A stretch of DNA of 64,000 nt from an uncultured Aquimarina sp. (GCA_947498935.1 CANMMM010000007.1:1-64000), one strand, 5' to 3'; shown: positions 33,978 to 44,228, numbered from the stretch's first letter. Notes: generated from the sequence alone by a model not told the origin. Numbers and translations: made by a program.

Positions 33978-34574
33978 ATGGAAAACGAATTTCAAAAAGT
34001 GATGTCTCAACGCACTGACGAGGAACTGATAAAAATAGTAACCGTAGAAAAAGAAAAATACAATCCTCAGGCAATTGCAGCTGCTGAATCTGAGGTTCAA
34101 AAACGAGCTATTGACCCTACTCATTTTGAGCAGATCAGAGAAAAAGCCGCTATTGAAAATGAGCAAAAGGAAAAAGTGAGTACTACTGTTGTAAGCTCTG
34201 GAGTACGATGTATCCATTTTTTAATCGATTCTTTCATATGGGTACTAATAGCCGTGGTAGTAAGTATGCTCATTGGGCTTTTTATCCCGACTATTGATCA
34301 AATAATCATACTGCTTATTAGTTCATTTGTATATGTCGGAACATTTATTGCTTACTACACTATATTAGAAGTAAAATTTCAAAAAACTGTCGGGAAGTTC
34401 GTAACCAATACTAAAGTTGTAACATTACATGGTGAAAAACCGACAAATGGCGCTATTTTGACACGTACTTTTTGTCGATTAATTCCATTTGATCGAATCT
34501 CCTTCTTATTTGTAAAAAATGGTATCCATGATTATCTATCAAAGACCAATGTAATTAAAGACACACCTAAATAA
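33978..34574 (+). CDS. RDD-family membrane protein with N-terminal soluble segment
   Basis: 198 residues. Residues 1-~60 are charged and helical (MSQRTDEELIKIVTVEKEKYNPQAI, AAESEVQKRAID), then RCIHFLIDSFIWVLIAVVVSM starts the RDD domain, with FVYVGTFIAYYTILEVKFQKTVGKFVTNTKV and ILTRTFCRLIPFD. A second RDD gene of the window, unlike the short one at 4475. Inner membrane, role unknown. Confidence 0.85.
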   Translation: MENEFQKVMSQRTDEELIKIVTVEKEKYNPQAIAAAESEVQKRAIDPTHFEQIREKAAIENEQKEKVSTTVVSSGVRCIHFLIDSFIWVLIAVVVSMLIGLFIPTIDQIIILLISSFVYVGTFIAYYTILEVKFQKTVGKFVTNTKVVTLHGEKPTNGAILTRTFCRLIPFDRISFLFVKNGIHDYLSKTNVIKDTPK

Positions 34575-34644
34575 CTTCATTATATTTACTTTATAAGCAC
34601 CATTTCTAATCAAAACACGCCTTTCTATCATTAGCACTATAACT

Positions 34645-34730
34645 GCGTTAGGGATAGGAGCGGCATCCTTTTTGTTTTCTTTTCAAAACAAAAAGATACA
34701 GCGGATAGCCCGACCCTTGTGGTAACGCCC
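34645..34730 (+). repeat. Dispersed ~90-bp repeat, copy 6 (type B)
   Basis: GCGTTAGGGATAGGAGCGGC with the CTTTTTGTTTT/AAAACAAAAAG apical hairpin, ending GGTAACGCCC. Sits between convergent genes and is very close in sequence to copy 4. Confidence 0.85.
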
Positions 34731-34748
34731 AAATGAGCAGTGTGGATA

Positions 34749-36233
34749 TTAGTTAGAATTTTTATCGGTAGGAACACCTATTTTACTAAGTACGGTATCG
34801 ATGATCCGATTCACATCCTGCGAGAGCTTCAGAAAATAGATGCCTATTGCATAACTGAGAGCAATCAAGCTACTTTTTAGCGCTATATTCAGTATCGGAT
34901 GCCATGAAAATTCCCAGTAATAGAAACTGATGGTATACAACGCGATGAGTAGTAGTATCCATAGCGTACGTACAGAAAATGGATGCATACGGTATAAACG
35001 CCAGATGATGACTAATTTGGTACTATTATAGCAACTAATGGCTATAAAGGTGGCGATGGCTGCTCCTTCTATGCCGTAGCGCGGAATACACCACCAGTTC
35101 AGTACAAAGGACAGTACTGCCATACCCACTCCGATGTAGAGTACCAACCGATAGTGATCCGAATTGTATAAAATCGCGTTGGCGATACCTAATATATTGT
35201 CATATAATTTAGCGATACCTAGTAGTACTACAATCCATATCCATAACGCATAGGGTTCAGGGATCAGTAGATATAATTGCTGTACATTGCACAAAATGAG
35301 CAATAACAACCCTCCACTGACAATCAATAGATTCAGCGAACTTTTTTTATACAGGGTAGCAAGTTCTGAGAAAGCGGCGTTATTGATCAACTTAGCGGTT
35401 AAGGGATAGGTAATCTGATGCATCGCTCTAGCGGGTACTGCGATAACACTGGCGATAAAACCACATAAGCTATAAACAGCTACATTGGCGATAGGCATAT
35501 AGCGTGCAATCATATTTTTATCTAAGTCTAGCAATAGACTGGCCACCGATCCTGCTATGAGGATTAAAAAGGAATATTTGAGTACGGTACCATAATTGGT
35601 AGGCCACTTCCACTCCCACTGGAATTGGTGTAATCGCATGGCATAAATGCCCATAATCACTACTCTGAGCAGATAGACAAACACCATCGCATAGATAAAC
35701 TGCTCGGCAGATAACCACTGTAGATAGACTAGGCATAACAGCAGAAAAACACTGGCTCTTACGAATACTTCTTTGAGCAAATTACCAAACACGCTTTGCA
35801 ATCGTACTTTGGCCCATGCAAACAACAGTTCGAAATAGGTCATGCCGATGGCTAGTACATAGATGGTCCAGATATAGGGTTCGATAATTGGATTTTCGAC
35901 CGTAAAATAGGCTACTAATTGCTCGTATAGCACTATTCCCAGCGTACCGATCACAGCTGCAATACACAGTGGCACGATCAATAACATGCTTAAGAAACGG
36001 TTACGCTGCTGTGTTTCTTGATAGCCTGTATAAAATTTAATCAATGTATTATGTGCTCCAAAAACAATGAATGACCACAAAATATTAGCCGTAGATAACA
36101 GATACATCACCAATCCGTAGTGATCGGCTTCCATAAACTTGGTAAATAGAAATAGGGTGTTTACAGCCCCAATCCCAAAGCCTATACAGGTAATAATGAC
36201 ATTCCTGATCGATTGATGTACGACAACTCCCAT
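34749..36233 (-). CDS. Polysaccharide/oligosaccharide flippase (MOP superfamily)
   Basis: 494 residues with about 14 hydrophobic segments, starting NVIITCIGFGIGAVNTLFLF and ANILWSFIVFGAHNTLIKFY, and later AMHQITYPLTAKLINNAAFS. The layout is that of Wzx/RfbX-type lipid-linked sugar flippases. It heads a minus-strand group with a glycosyltransferase and YfhO, pointing to surface glycan assembly. Substrate unknown. Confidence 0.85.
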   Translation of the reverse strand: MGVVVHQSIRNVIITCIGFGIGAVNTLFLFTKFMEADHYGLVMYLLSTANILWSFIVFGAHNTLIKFYTGYQETQQRNRFLSMLLIVPLCIAAVIGTLGIVLYEQLVAYFTVENPIIEPYIWTIYVLAIGMTYFELLFAWAKVRLQSVFGNLLKEVFVRASVFLLLCLVYLQWLSAEQFIYAMVFVYLLRVVIMGIYAMRLHQFQWEWKWPTNYGTVLKYSFLILIAGSVASLLLDLDKNMIARYMPIANVAVYSLCGFIASVIAVPARAMHQITYPLTAKLINNAAFSELATLYKKSSLNLLIVSGGLLLLILCNVQQLYLLIPEPYALWIWIVVLLGIAKLYDNILGIANAILYNSDHYRLVLYIGVGMAVLSFVLNWWCIPRYGIEGAAIATFIAISCYNSTKLVIIWRLYRMHPFSVRTLWILLLIALYTISFYYWEFSWHPILNIALKSSLIALSYAIGIYFLKLSQDVNRIIDTVLSKIGVPTDKNSN

Positions 36234-36290
36234 ATATTTTTACAATTCGCAATGTTTCATCTATAGCGACTTAGCCGTTTTTGTTTTTTT

Positions 36291-36372
36291 GGGCGTCCGA
36301 GCGGGCTATCCGCTACAATTCCTCGCTCCTCCTACGGTCGGGCTGTGGGATTTCCACTACTATCCCTGACGC
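36291..36372 (-). repeat. Dispersed ~90-bp repeat, copy 7 (type A)
   Basis: GGGCGTCCGAGCGGGCTATC to CTATCCCTGACGC. The left part is shortened, and the outer stem has compensating change: GCGTC now pairs with GACGC. Confidence 0.8.
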
Positions 36373-36379
36373 GGCATTG

Positions 36380-37027
36380 TTATTTATATTTCTGCAATAG
36401 TCCAAAATCAAAAGGTGTCCAATAACTAGCTTTTAACCCACTCTCTATAAACCCTGTATTCACCCAAGTATTACAGGTATGTAGACAGGAATAATTACCT
36501 ACCGCTTTGTAAAACATATCATTATCTCCATATCCCTTAGCCGCTAAAGGAATAAACTTCTTTTTAGCGGTATGCTGAAATGAATTGTAGAGGTAGGTAT
36601 TCAATTTACTGAGTTCTACGGCATCTACGGATACCTCTACCCATCCCTGCTGTAATTGTTCATGGCGGGTTACATGCATGGCGGTACTGCTTTCTAAAAA
36701 CAGGGCGCGCAATGCTATTTTGAGGGTAACATCATTCCATGTAGGCGTATGCCTATAGAAATCCGCATCTCCCCACCCAAATGCTACATAAGCATCTGTA
36801 GTTGCCAGTGGTAATGCTGTTCTCAAGTCATTATCCAAATCTTTTTTGGCTACAATAATATCTAAATGAACGCCATTGGTGTGCAAAAACACCGAGGTAA
36901 TTCCTAAATTCGTAGGATTTTTTTTAGGCACTGTAAGCATTGACAATATAACAGCTACTAGCAAATACCCCAAAGGAATCGCTACTAGGAATAACAACCA
37001 CTTTATTATTTTTTTTACAAACCGCAT
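36380..37027 (-). CDS. TIGR02117/DUF2459 family protein
   Basis: 215 residues with one N-terminal membrane segment (WLLFLVAIPLGYLLVAVILSML). GVHLDIIVAKKDLD, AYVAFGWGDADFYRHTPTW, YGDNDMFYKAVGNYSCLHTCNTWVNTG and SYWTPFDFGLLQKY match TIGR02117. The Cys-His/Cys-Asn-Thr-Trp stretch recalls cysteine-hydrolase folds. Membrane-anchored, role unknown. Same strand as the flippase but separated by a repeat. Confidence 0.85.
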   Translation of the reverse strand: MRFVKKIIKWLLFLVAIPLGYLLVAVILSMLTVPKKNPTNLGITSVFLHTNGVHLDIIVAKKDLDNDLRTALPLATTDAYVAFGWGDADFYRHTPTWNDVTLKIALRALFLESSTAMHVTRHEQLQQGWVEVSVDAVELSKLNTYLYNSFQHTAKKKFIPLAAKGYGDNDMFYKAVGNYSCLHTCNTWVNTGFIESGLKASYWTPFDFGLLQKYK

Positions 37028-37111
37028 CTGTACTTTTATATTGTGCTATTATACGAATAATCGTACATTTTTTTATGTATCTATGCTATTCTTTTCGCCA
37101 AATGTCGTTTT

Positions 37112-38431
37112 CTAGGATACATCAGATACTGATTGGTTCGTTTTGGATGGTGATGGCGCTTTTAATAGTGCAGCCATCTGCTCGGTCAGCGATCGTCTAC
37201 TGTAGCGTTCTATCCCTTTTGGAGTCACGACTAGGTTTCCTCGGGTATACGCATCGAAATAAGAGAGTAAGGTAGTTTTCATCGCTTCCTTGGCATCATA
37301 GGTCATAAATACACCTGTTTCTGTACGGTCTAATAATTGGGCTATATCTGCTCCGCTAGGTCCTACTGCCAGAATCGGACGCTTCGCAATCATATATTCA
37401 AACAATTTACCGGGGATGATACATCGAGTATCGGGACTATCGATTTCTATGAGTAATAATACCTGAGCACTACGTTGTATCTCGATAGCTTCTTGATGCG
37501 GTACATACCCTCGTACATTTACAAAATCCGATAATCCAGCCACATCAATAGACTGTAATACTTCTTCGCTCACAGCACCTACTAATTGCAGTTCAAATGC
37601 GGCTGCAAAAGCAGCATTTGATTGTGTCAATTCATAAAACACCTCCCACAATTGCATAGGGTTTCTACCTGATAGTAAAGAACCTATATGTGCTACTGTA
37701 AACTTGGTATCTACTGCCACTGCCCCCACTGCCTCTTGGTCATATCCATTGGTAATAACAGTGATGGGGCGTTCTGTAATCGCCTTAAATTCTTGTTGTG
37801 TTGTATAACTCGTGACCACCAATTGGTCTGCTGTAGTCAGGACTTCTTTTTCTAATTGTTGATGCTTACGCATGGAGGCCTCGGTAAGTTTTAATTGGGT
37901 ATGATACCCAATGGTAGTCCACGGATCTCTAAAATCAGCAATCCATCGAACGCCTATTGCTTCTTTAAGCCCTTTTCCTATTAAATGTATACTGTGGGGT
38001 GGGCCTGTAGTGATAATGGTATCAATACCATGATCGTCTATATATTTTTTGAGATACATAATTGAGGGTCGCACCCAATATTTACGGGCATCCGGAATAA
38101 AAAAATTACCTCTAATATACAGCAGGATTCGCTGTACTAATGATTGCTGTTGTTGTGCTGCAATCAGTCCTTTGCTAATGGTTTTGGTTTCTTTTTTAGA
38201 AAATAAAGAAGCCCATCGATACGGTTCTACAATAGGACGTTGTAACACTGTAGTACCCGCTGGTATTTCTGTAGCCAAACTAGTGTCTAGCATCGGATAG
38301 GTAGGATTTTCTGGACAATAGACTATGGGTTCAATCCCGAACTCCTTAAAATATTTTACAAATTTAAGCCATCGCTGTACGCCAGGCCCTCCTGCTGGAG
38401 GCCAATAATATGTAATCAGTAGTACCTTCAC
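37112..38431 (-). CDS. Glycosyltransferase family 4-type protein
   Basis: 439 residues. The opening MKVLLITYYWPPAGGPGVQRWLKFVKYF is the GT4 N-terminal pattern; TVAHIGSLLSGRNPMQLWEVF, VRGYVPHQEAIEIQRSAQVLLLIE and CIIPGKLFEYMIAKRPILAVGP with the E..A acceptor/donor motif follow. It transfers a sugar from a nucleotide donor to an envelope glycan. It is 12 bases from the YfhO gene, so both are one transcript. Confidence 0.88.
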   Translation of the reverse strand: MKVLLITYYWPPAGGPGVQRWLKFVKYFKEFGIEPIVYCPENPTYPMLDTSLATEIPAGTTVLQRPIVEPYRWASLFSKKETKTISKGLIAAQQQQSLVQRILLYIRGNFFIPDARKYWVRPSIMYLKKYIDDHGIDTIITTGPPHSIHLIGKGLKEAIGVRWIADFRDPWTTIGYHTQLKLTEASMRKHQQLEKEVLTTADQLVVTSYTTQQEFKAITERPITVITNGYDQEAVGAVAVDTKFTVAHIGSLLSGRNPMQLWEVFYELTQSNAAFAAAFELQLVGAVSEEVLQSIDVAGLSDFVNVRGYVPHQEAIEIQRSAQVLLLIEIDSPDTRCIIPGKLFEYMIAKRPILAVGPSGADIAQLLDRTETGVFMTYDAKEAMKTTLLSYFDAYTRGNLVVTPKGIERYSRRSLTEQMAALLKAPSPSKTNQSVSDVS

Positions 38432-38443
38432 TCTCTTCTGCTT

Positions 38444-40885
38444 CTACGCTATTCCAGCTGGTGTTTGTTTTCGCTGTTTATACGTCCACCAAAGGGCTGC
38501 CAAGAATAATAGGATCAATACAATGGCACTAATCAGTGTAATACTACTCCCTACATACACTACTGGTGGATCAAATCTAAATGAAATGGTGTGTGTACCC
38601 GCAGGAATTGGTAATCCTCTGAGTATGTAATTGGCTTGCACGTGTGCTACAGGTTGATCATCGATATACGCCTGCCAACCGTCTTTATAATACACCTCAG
38701 AAAACACTGCAAAACCTGCAGCTGCATTCGTAGATTCATAGACCAGATGATTGGGTTGATGGCTCACTAATCGTATCGTAGCCAAACTATCTACAGTATA
38801 TTCTTGTGAAGGTACAGTAGACTTAAAAGCATGGTTTACTACTGCTGCTTCTTTGTTTTCTAGTGTTTTTAATGCCAAAATTTCTTCATCGGCATTGGCA
38901 GCAAATTGTAGTTTCTTTACAAACCACGCATTGCCATTAGCATACGTATTCTTTGTAGCATGTACTCCTTCTTCATCTCTGATGATAAAATACTTTACAT
39001 TAAACATGTTCAGAATCCCTACATCTCCTTTGGTCAGGTAAAAATCATATATATCTTGTATTCTCCCTAATTTAGCTGCGTGATACCCTCCTAAAGCATT
39101 ATGGAAATACGAAGCTCTACCAGAATTAAAAGGGCCTCCAGATAGATCGTATACTCTGTAATGCTCAGTATCTTTCATGATTTCTTTATCGGCTGTTGTG
39201 GCTTCAAATGGTTTTGAAAAAGCTCTTGCTGCTATAAAATTATCTGTATTTACATACCGATGTGCAATGCCTACTAAATCAAAAAGAAACAGCACTCCTA
39301 CGACAACAAACAGACCGTTTTTCTTTAATTTATTTTGTAGAAAAGCCCAAATTCCAGCTCCTACCAGTAGTACTAATACCAAAGAACGTAAGGTATCATA
39401 GGTAAATATGGCTTTTCGGTCCTCTTTTACCGCTCTGAGGTAGGAAGGCCCTCCTTGATCGATCAACATCTTATCGGTAGGACCACTAAAGTCGAACAAC
39501 ATAGACTTAAATAGCAAGAAGAATAGTGCAATCCCTCCTACGATGCCTAAACTATACTTTAGTGCTTTGAGTTTTGTTTGCTTATCGATATCATGATCCA
39601 ATAGCTTGTGAACACCTATAATAGCGAGTAGTGGCAAACATAGTTCTACAATCACCTGTATGGAAGATACTGCTCTAAACTTATTATACATCGGGAAGTA
39701 TTCGATAAAAAGATTGGTCAGTACACTGAAATTTTTACCCCAAGACAGGCATAAGGTAAGTATCGTACCTGCTACAATCCACCATTTCAGTCTTCCCCTG
39801 ACTAAAAACAACGCAAATACAAATAGAAAGATCACTGTAGCTCCAATATAGGCTACCCCTCCTACAATTGGTTGTGCTCCCCAATAGGTGGGGGCATAAC
39901 TCACTATAGAGGCTGCCTGACTGGGCGAGACACCTAGTTTTAGTAATTCTTTATAAATATTGGAGTCTGTTCCTACATTTTCTACAGAAGCTCCCCCCAT
40001 AAAACGTGGAATAAATAAATTAAAGCTTTCTAAAATCCCATAACTGTACTCTGTAATATAGCTATAGTCTAAACCTGTTGTTTTCTTAGGTGCCCCATTG
40101 GGTTCTATGGTCAGTCCTGTGGTGCCTCTGGTACTATATTTCGTGTATTCTTTGGTAGCTAATAATGTAGTCGCATTGAGTAAAATCGAAAGACATACCG
40201 CACCGACCATCACACCAACGGATTTAAAAAAATGAGGAAGTTCTTTCTTTTGATAGGCATCCACTAGATAGGCTATACCTAGTGCTAATACCAATAAAAA
40301 GAGGTAATAGGTCATCTGAAAATGGTTGGCTGCTATTTCTAGTGCCATCGATACCGCTAACAATAGAAACCCCCAAATATAGTTCCGTCGGAAAGTAAGT
40401 AAAATACCACTGAGTACTAAAGGCATATATCCTATAGCATGCGCCTTGGCATTATGGCCTACTCCTAGAATAATGATAAAATAAGTAGAAAAACCAAAAG
40501 CCAAACTACCTATAAATGCTAGTTTATACTCGACTCTTAGAATCAATAGTAACACATAAAAACCAACAAAATATAAAAAGAGATAATCAGCAGGTCTGGG
40601 TAAAAAACGAATCAGTCGATCCAGTTTCTTGATATAATGATGCGGAAACTGTGCCCCCATCTGATAGGTAGGCATCCCCCCAAATGCATTATCTGCCCAA
40701 TAAGGTTCTTCGCCAGTTTGATTTCTAAAATTGGTTTGCTGCCTAGCCATTCCTGTATATTGTACAATATCATTTTGGCGCATTTTTTTACCACTCAGTA
40801 CTGGATGAAAATAAGCAATTGAGGCAATCACAAAGCTTAACAGAATCAATACATGAGGCAACAGTCTTTTAAGAGCAGGCAACAT
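38444..40885 (-). CDS. YfhO-family multi-pass membrane protein
   Basis: 813 residues. N-terminal two thirds contain about a dozen membrane segments (VLILLSFVIASIAYFHP, FGFSTYFIIILGVGHNAKAHA, MALEIAANHFQMTYYLFLL). A periplasmic segment with SEVYYKDGWQAYIDDQP, RGLPIPAGTHTISFRFDPP is the YfhO C-terminal signature. YfhO proteins decorate lipoteichoic acid or other glycans using a lipid-linked sugar. Here it presumably works with the adjacent glycosyltransferase. Confidence 0.9.
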   Translation of the reverse strand: MLPALKRLLPHVLILLSFVIASIAYFHPVLSGKKMRQNDIVQYTGMARQQTNFRNQTGEEPYWADNAFGGMPTYQMGAQFPHHYIKKLDRLIRFLPRPADYLFLYFVGFYVLLLILRVEYKLAFIGSLAFGFSTYFIIILGVGHNAKAHAIGYMPLVLSGILLTFRRNYIWGFLLLAVSMALEIAANHFQMTYYLFLLVLALGIAYLVDAYQKKELPHFFKSVGVMVGAVCLSILLNATTLLATKEYTKYSTRGTTGLTIEPNGAPKKTTGLDYSYITEYSYGILESFNLFIPRFMGGASVENVGTDSNIYKELLKLGVSPSQAASIVSYAPTYWGAQPIVGGVAYIGATVIFLFVFALFLVRGRLKWWIVAGTILTLCLSWGKNFSVLTNLFIEYFPMYNKFRAVSSIQVIVELCLPLLAIIGVHKLLDHDIDKQTKLKALKYSLGIVGGIALFFLLFKSMLFDFSGPTDKMLIDQGGPSYLRAVKEDRKAIFTYDTLRSLVLVLLVGAGIWAFLQNKLKKNGLFVVVGVLFLFDLVGIAHRYVNTDNFIAARAFSKPFEATTADKEIMKDTEHYRVYDLSGGPFNSGRASYFHNALGGYHAAKLGRIQDIYDFYLTKGDVGILNMFNVKYFIIRDEEGVHATKNTYANGNAWFVKKLQFAANADEEILALKTLENKEAAVVNHAFKSTVPSQEYTVDSLATIRLVSHQPNHLVYESTNAAAGFAVFSEVYYKDGWQAYIDDQPVAHVQANYILRGLPIPAGTHTISFRFDPPVVYVGSSITLISAIVLILLFLAALWWTYKQRKQTPAGIA

Positions 40886-40917
40886 AGTTACAGGTTTTAT
40901 TTTAATAAGACGCCAAA

Positions 40918-41187
40918 TTAATCAATTTCCTCAAAATCGATATACTCTCCTACATCTTTATTCGTAGATTTCCTGTTTTGTTTTTTATTAATCGTATCTT
41001 TTGGTTCGGTTGTTGTTGCATTCTGATGGTGTTGCTGGAAGTGCTGTTGTACTTTCTCTCCAGCCTTCTTTGTAATGTATGTAAGCAATAGAGGACCTAG
41101 AAAACGCGTTATTATCTTTAACCCATAATATATAAGTAATATAATGAGAATGATCTTTAAGGCCCCCAATAAAGAAGCTTCTTGCAT
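40918..41187 (-). CDS. DUF4834-like small membrane protein
   Basis: 89 residues from MQEASLLGALKIILIILLIYYG. One or two membrane spans, then KKAGEKVQQHFQQHHQNATTTE and the acidic end DVGEYIDFEEID. This agrees with DUF4834 proteins found beside YfhO in flavobacteria. The ATG at 41187 is preferred over a codon 34 residues upstream. Divergent from the gene starting at 41288. Confidence 0.8.
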   Translation of the reverse strand: MQEASLLGALKIILIILLIYYGLKIITRFLGPLLLTYITKKAGEKVQQHFQQHHQNATTTEPKDTINKKQNRKSTNKDVGEYIDFEEID

Positions 41188-41287
41188 ATTATTTTTGTTC
41201 AAAAATAGGAAACTATACATACAATTACAGGCTATCCATCCTAAAAAAATGATAAATTCTACTATATTTGAAACAAATTTATTATAC

Positions 41288-42904
41288 ATGAGCCCTAAAT
41301 CTATATTGCTAATTGCTTGCCTATTACTATTTGGGCAAACAATGAATTCTCAGTATACCGAAAAAATAAACACCAACAGACCTGGACGATCGCAAGGTGC
41401 TTTTTCTGTAGGAAACAATGTATTACAAGGAGAAGGTGGTTTTGGGTATGAACGACAAAAACATAAGATACGAAAAACAAAAACCAGTGCTGTATACCTG
41501 GATTACGCTATTCGGTATGGGTTATTAATAGAGCAATTAGAGATTAACTTTGCAGGTAGATTCAGAACCGAAGGTGTAACACAAACGATAGGAACTAATG
41601 AACAAGTAATCCGTCGTACAGATTTCGAATACAATACACTCGGGGTTAAATACCTAATCTACGACCCGTACAAACGTCCTAAAGAAAATGACTCATTACA
41701 GAATGAAAAGCTAAAAAGCTGGAAAAAAACATATGCTTTTAGTTGGAAATCATTGATCCCAGCAGTATCCGCTTATGTGGGGGCTAATTACATTACTGCT
41801 GATAATCCATTTACATTTGTCGGTGACGCGACTTTCAGCCCTAAAATAGTGGTCATGACTCAAAACAATTGGTGGAATAACAATGCTGGAAGCTGGGTAT
41901 TGGTCACCAATCTTATTATAGACAAAATTACTACAGATAACCCTGCTATTGGATGGTTTATCACCAGCACACATACGCTAAATGACAAATGGGCCATTTT
42001 CGGTGAGTATCAGGGCCAAAAAAGTGATTTTTATAGCGATAATATCCTGCGTTTAGGAAGTGCCTACTTAGTGACTAAAGACCTACAATTGGATGCACAT
42101 ATCGCCACTAACTTTAAAGACACTCCTTCTATTTTCAATATTAATTTTGGAGCATCCTATCGTTTTGATTGGCACTCCAAAGACGAAATCATATTACCCC
42201 CAGGACTTAAAGGGGGTGTAGATGAACAAGAAGGAGGCATCGAAGAGAATGAAGATGGAGAAGGCGAAGACTTGGAAGGAAGAGATAGTGAATTTGAAGA
42301 AATCGAAAGTGATAGCTTAAAACAAGAAAGAACACCATTTATCAATGACTTCGAAGACGGTTCGCATCGAGAAGCTATGGAACAAGACTTAGACGAACGA
42401 AGAACTGAACAGCGTATCGAAAGAGAACGTATCGAACAAGAAAAAGTAGATAAGAAAAACGAAAAGAAAGCTAGAAAAGAAGAAAGAAGACGCCTAAAAC
42501 GTGAAGCCAAAGAAGCTAAAGATGCAGAAAAGGCACGACTAAAGGCCGAAAAAGAAAAGCAAAAAATGATCGAAGATATCGATGCAGAATTGAATTTGAT
42601 GGAAGATGATGATGGCGAGGACAAAGAACTCAAAAAGCTAGAAGAAGAAATCAAACAACTCGAAAAAGGTGCTAATACAGACCAAGAAGCACCTAGCAAA
42701 AAAGAGAAGGAAGATGAAGATATAGATGCTGCCTATGAAAAACTACAGAAAGAGGAAGCTAAATTCGAGAAAGAAGAACAAAAACGCTTAAAAGAGGAAG
42801 AAAAACGTAGGCAAAAAGAAGAAAAAAGACGTCAAAAAGAGGAAAAGAAAAGGCAGAAAGAGGAAGAAAAGCGAAGGAAAAAAGAAGAAAGTCAAGGAGA
42901 ATAA
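41288..42904 (+). CDS. Outer-membrane barrel protein with long charged coiled-coil tail
   Basis: 538 residues. Signal peptide ILLIACLLLFGQTMNSQ; then a barrel-like part INTNRPGRSQGAFSVGNNVLQGEG, FEYNTLGVKYLIYD, AIFGEYQGQKSDFYSDN, FNINFGASYRFDW. From ~residue 300 the sequence is acidic, then Lys/Glu/Arg-rich to the end (EEKRRQKEEKRR repeats), a long single-helix or coiled-coil tail. Probably the TonB-independent 'transporter' family 2 barrel with an added periplasmic rod that could reach peptidoglycan. No such tail is typical of the barrel. Confidence 0.65.
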   Translation: MSPKSILLIACLLLFGQTMNSQYTEKINTNRPGRSQGAFSVGNNVLQGEGGFGYERQKHKIRKTKTSAVYLDYAIRYGLLIEQLEINFAGRFRTEGVTQTIGTNEQVIRRTDFEYNTLGVKYLIYDPYKRPKENDSLQNEKLKSWKKTYAFSWKSLIPAVSAYVGANYITADNPFTFVGDATFSPKIVVMTQNNWWNNNAGSWVLVTNLIIDKITTDNPAIGWFITSTHTLNDKWAIFGEYQGQKSDFYSDNILRLGSAYLVTKDLQLDAHIATNFKDTPSIFNINFGASYRFDWHSKDEIILPPGLKGGVDEQEGGIEENEDGEGEDLEGRDSEFEEIESDSLKQERTPFINDFEDGSHREAMEQDLDERRTEQRIERERIEQEKVDKKNEKKARKEERRRLKREAKEAKDAEKARLKAEKEKQKMIEDIDAELNLMEDDDGEDKELKKLEEEIKQLEKGANTDQEAPSKKEKEDEDIDAAYEKLQKEEAKFEKEEQKRLKEEEKRRQKEEKRRQKEEKKRQKEEEKRRKKEESQGE

Positions 42905-43081
42905 ACACCTCGTCTTAAAACTTCGTATCCGTTAGAATAGTCGTTTAAAAACTAAGGAGCTACCACCTAGCAAATACTGCATATCCAGTAGATGTAGCTC
43001 CTAAAAAACCTCGTGATTTAAGAATATTGATAGATTGACAAAATCATCCCTATCTATTAAGCATATTTGACAAAAGGGTTA

Positions 43082-43089
43082 TATATTTG
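43082..43089 (+). promoter_or_regulatory. -7 promoter element of the GNAT gene
   Basis: TATATTTG, a perfect TAnnTTTG, 20 bases upstream of the ATG. Upstream, AGGAGCTAC (42955-42963) and GTAGCTCCT (42994-43002) form an inverted repeat; its T-rich side faces the minus strand. Confidence 0.6.
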
Positions 43090-43109
43090 TTACGAACTAC
43101 AGTAACTAT

Positions 43110-44228
43110 ATGATTACGATAAAAGAAATTACCTCTAAAGGAGATTTGACAGCGTTTGTTAAGTTTCCTTTTACATTATATAAGGACTCTCCATATTACG
43201 TACCTTCTATCATCAAAGAAGAATTAGACGTAATGAACCCTGCTAAAAACCCTGTTTTTAAAAATGCTGTTGCTAAGTATTTTCTAGCATATAAAGACGA
43301 AAAAATAGTTGGTAGAATTGCTGCAATTATCAATTGGATAGAAGTTAATGAACAACAAAAATCCAAAGTTCGTTTTGGATGGTTCGATGTAATCGATAAC
43401 ATAGAAGTTACCAAAGCACTACTTGAGAAAGTAGCTGAATTCGGAAGAACACACCAGCTCACATTTATGGAGGGCCCTGTAGGCTTTTCTAATATGGATA
43501 AAGCAGGTATTTTGATCAAAGGGTTTGACCAACTAAATACAATGATTACTTGGTACAACCACCCATACTATCAAAAGCACTTAGAACAGCTCGGATACGA
43601 AAACGCAGCTACTTGGGTAGAATACAAAATCAAAGTACCAAAATCCACAAAGGATAAGGTTATCAAATTCGCCAGAATCATTAAGGAACGCTATGAATTG
43701 AATTTGATAAAGTTCAAAAAGAGCAAAGAAATACTAGCTTATGCGGATGATATGTTTGATCTACTAAACAAAACCTACAGTAGTTTACAAACATTTGTTC
43801 CCATCCAACAATACCAGATAGATATGTACAAAAAAAAGTACCTCCCCTATCTGAACCCTGATTACATTACTTGCATTAGCGACAAGACAGGAAAACTCAT
43901 TGCTTTTTCGATCGTGATGCCGTCTTTTTCCAAAGCATTAAAAAAGATGAACGGAAAGGTATATCCTTTTAAATTCTTACATATTCTCAAAGCACAACGT
44001 AAAAACGACACTGCTTCCTTCTATCTTATCGGTATCGATCCTGAATATCAGAACAAAGGTGTTACAGCACTCATTTTTAAAGAAATGAACGAAACCTTTC
44101 TTAGAAATGGTATTAAAGTCGTAGAAACAAACCCCGAATTAGAAGAAAACAAAGCCATACAAGCACTTTGGAACGACTACGAACACGAACAACATAAAAT
44201 GAGAAGAACGTATAGAAAAAATATCTAA
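43110..44228 (+). CDS. GNAT-superfamily N-acetyltransferase-like protein
   Basis: 372 residues. MITIKEITSKGDLTAFVKFPF and YYVPSIIKEELDVMNPAKNPVFKNA open the protein; FYLIGIDPEYQNKGVTALIFKEM near the end gives the V/I.P..Q.KG acetyl-CoA loop. The combination is typical of a ~370-residue Bacteroidetes GNAT family with two GNAT-like halves. Substrate unknown. A strong bidirectional terminator separates it from the convergent gene. Confidence 0.8.
   Translation: MITIKEITSKGDLTAFVKFPFTLYKDSPYYVPSIIKEELDVMNPAKNPVFKNAVAKYFLAYKDEKIVGRIAAIINWIEVNEQQKSKVRFGWFDVIDNIEVTKALLEKVAEFGRTHQLTFMEGPVGFSNMDKAGILIKGFDQLNTMITWYNHPYYQKHLEQLGYENAATWVEYKIKVPKSTKDKVIKFARIIKERYELNLIKFKKSKEILAYADDMFDLLNKTYSSLQTFVPIQQYQIDMYKKKYLPYLNPDYITCISDKTGKLIAFSIVMPSFSKALKKMNGKVYPFKFLHILKAQRKNDTASFYLIGIDPEYQNKGVTALIFKEMNETFLRNGIKVVETNPELEENKAIQALWNDYEHEQHKMRRTYRKNI

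Noticed and set aside
42157..42699. 180-codon minus-strand frame rich in Ser and Phe
   Set aside because: Antisense reading of the Lys/Glu-rich coiled-coil region; repetitive composition explains the lack of stops.
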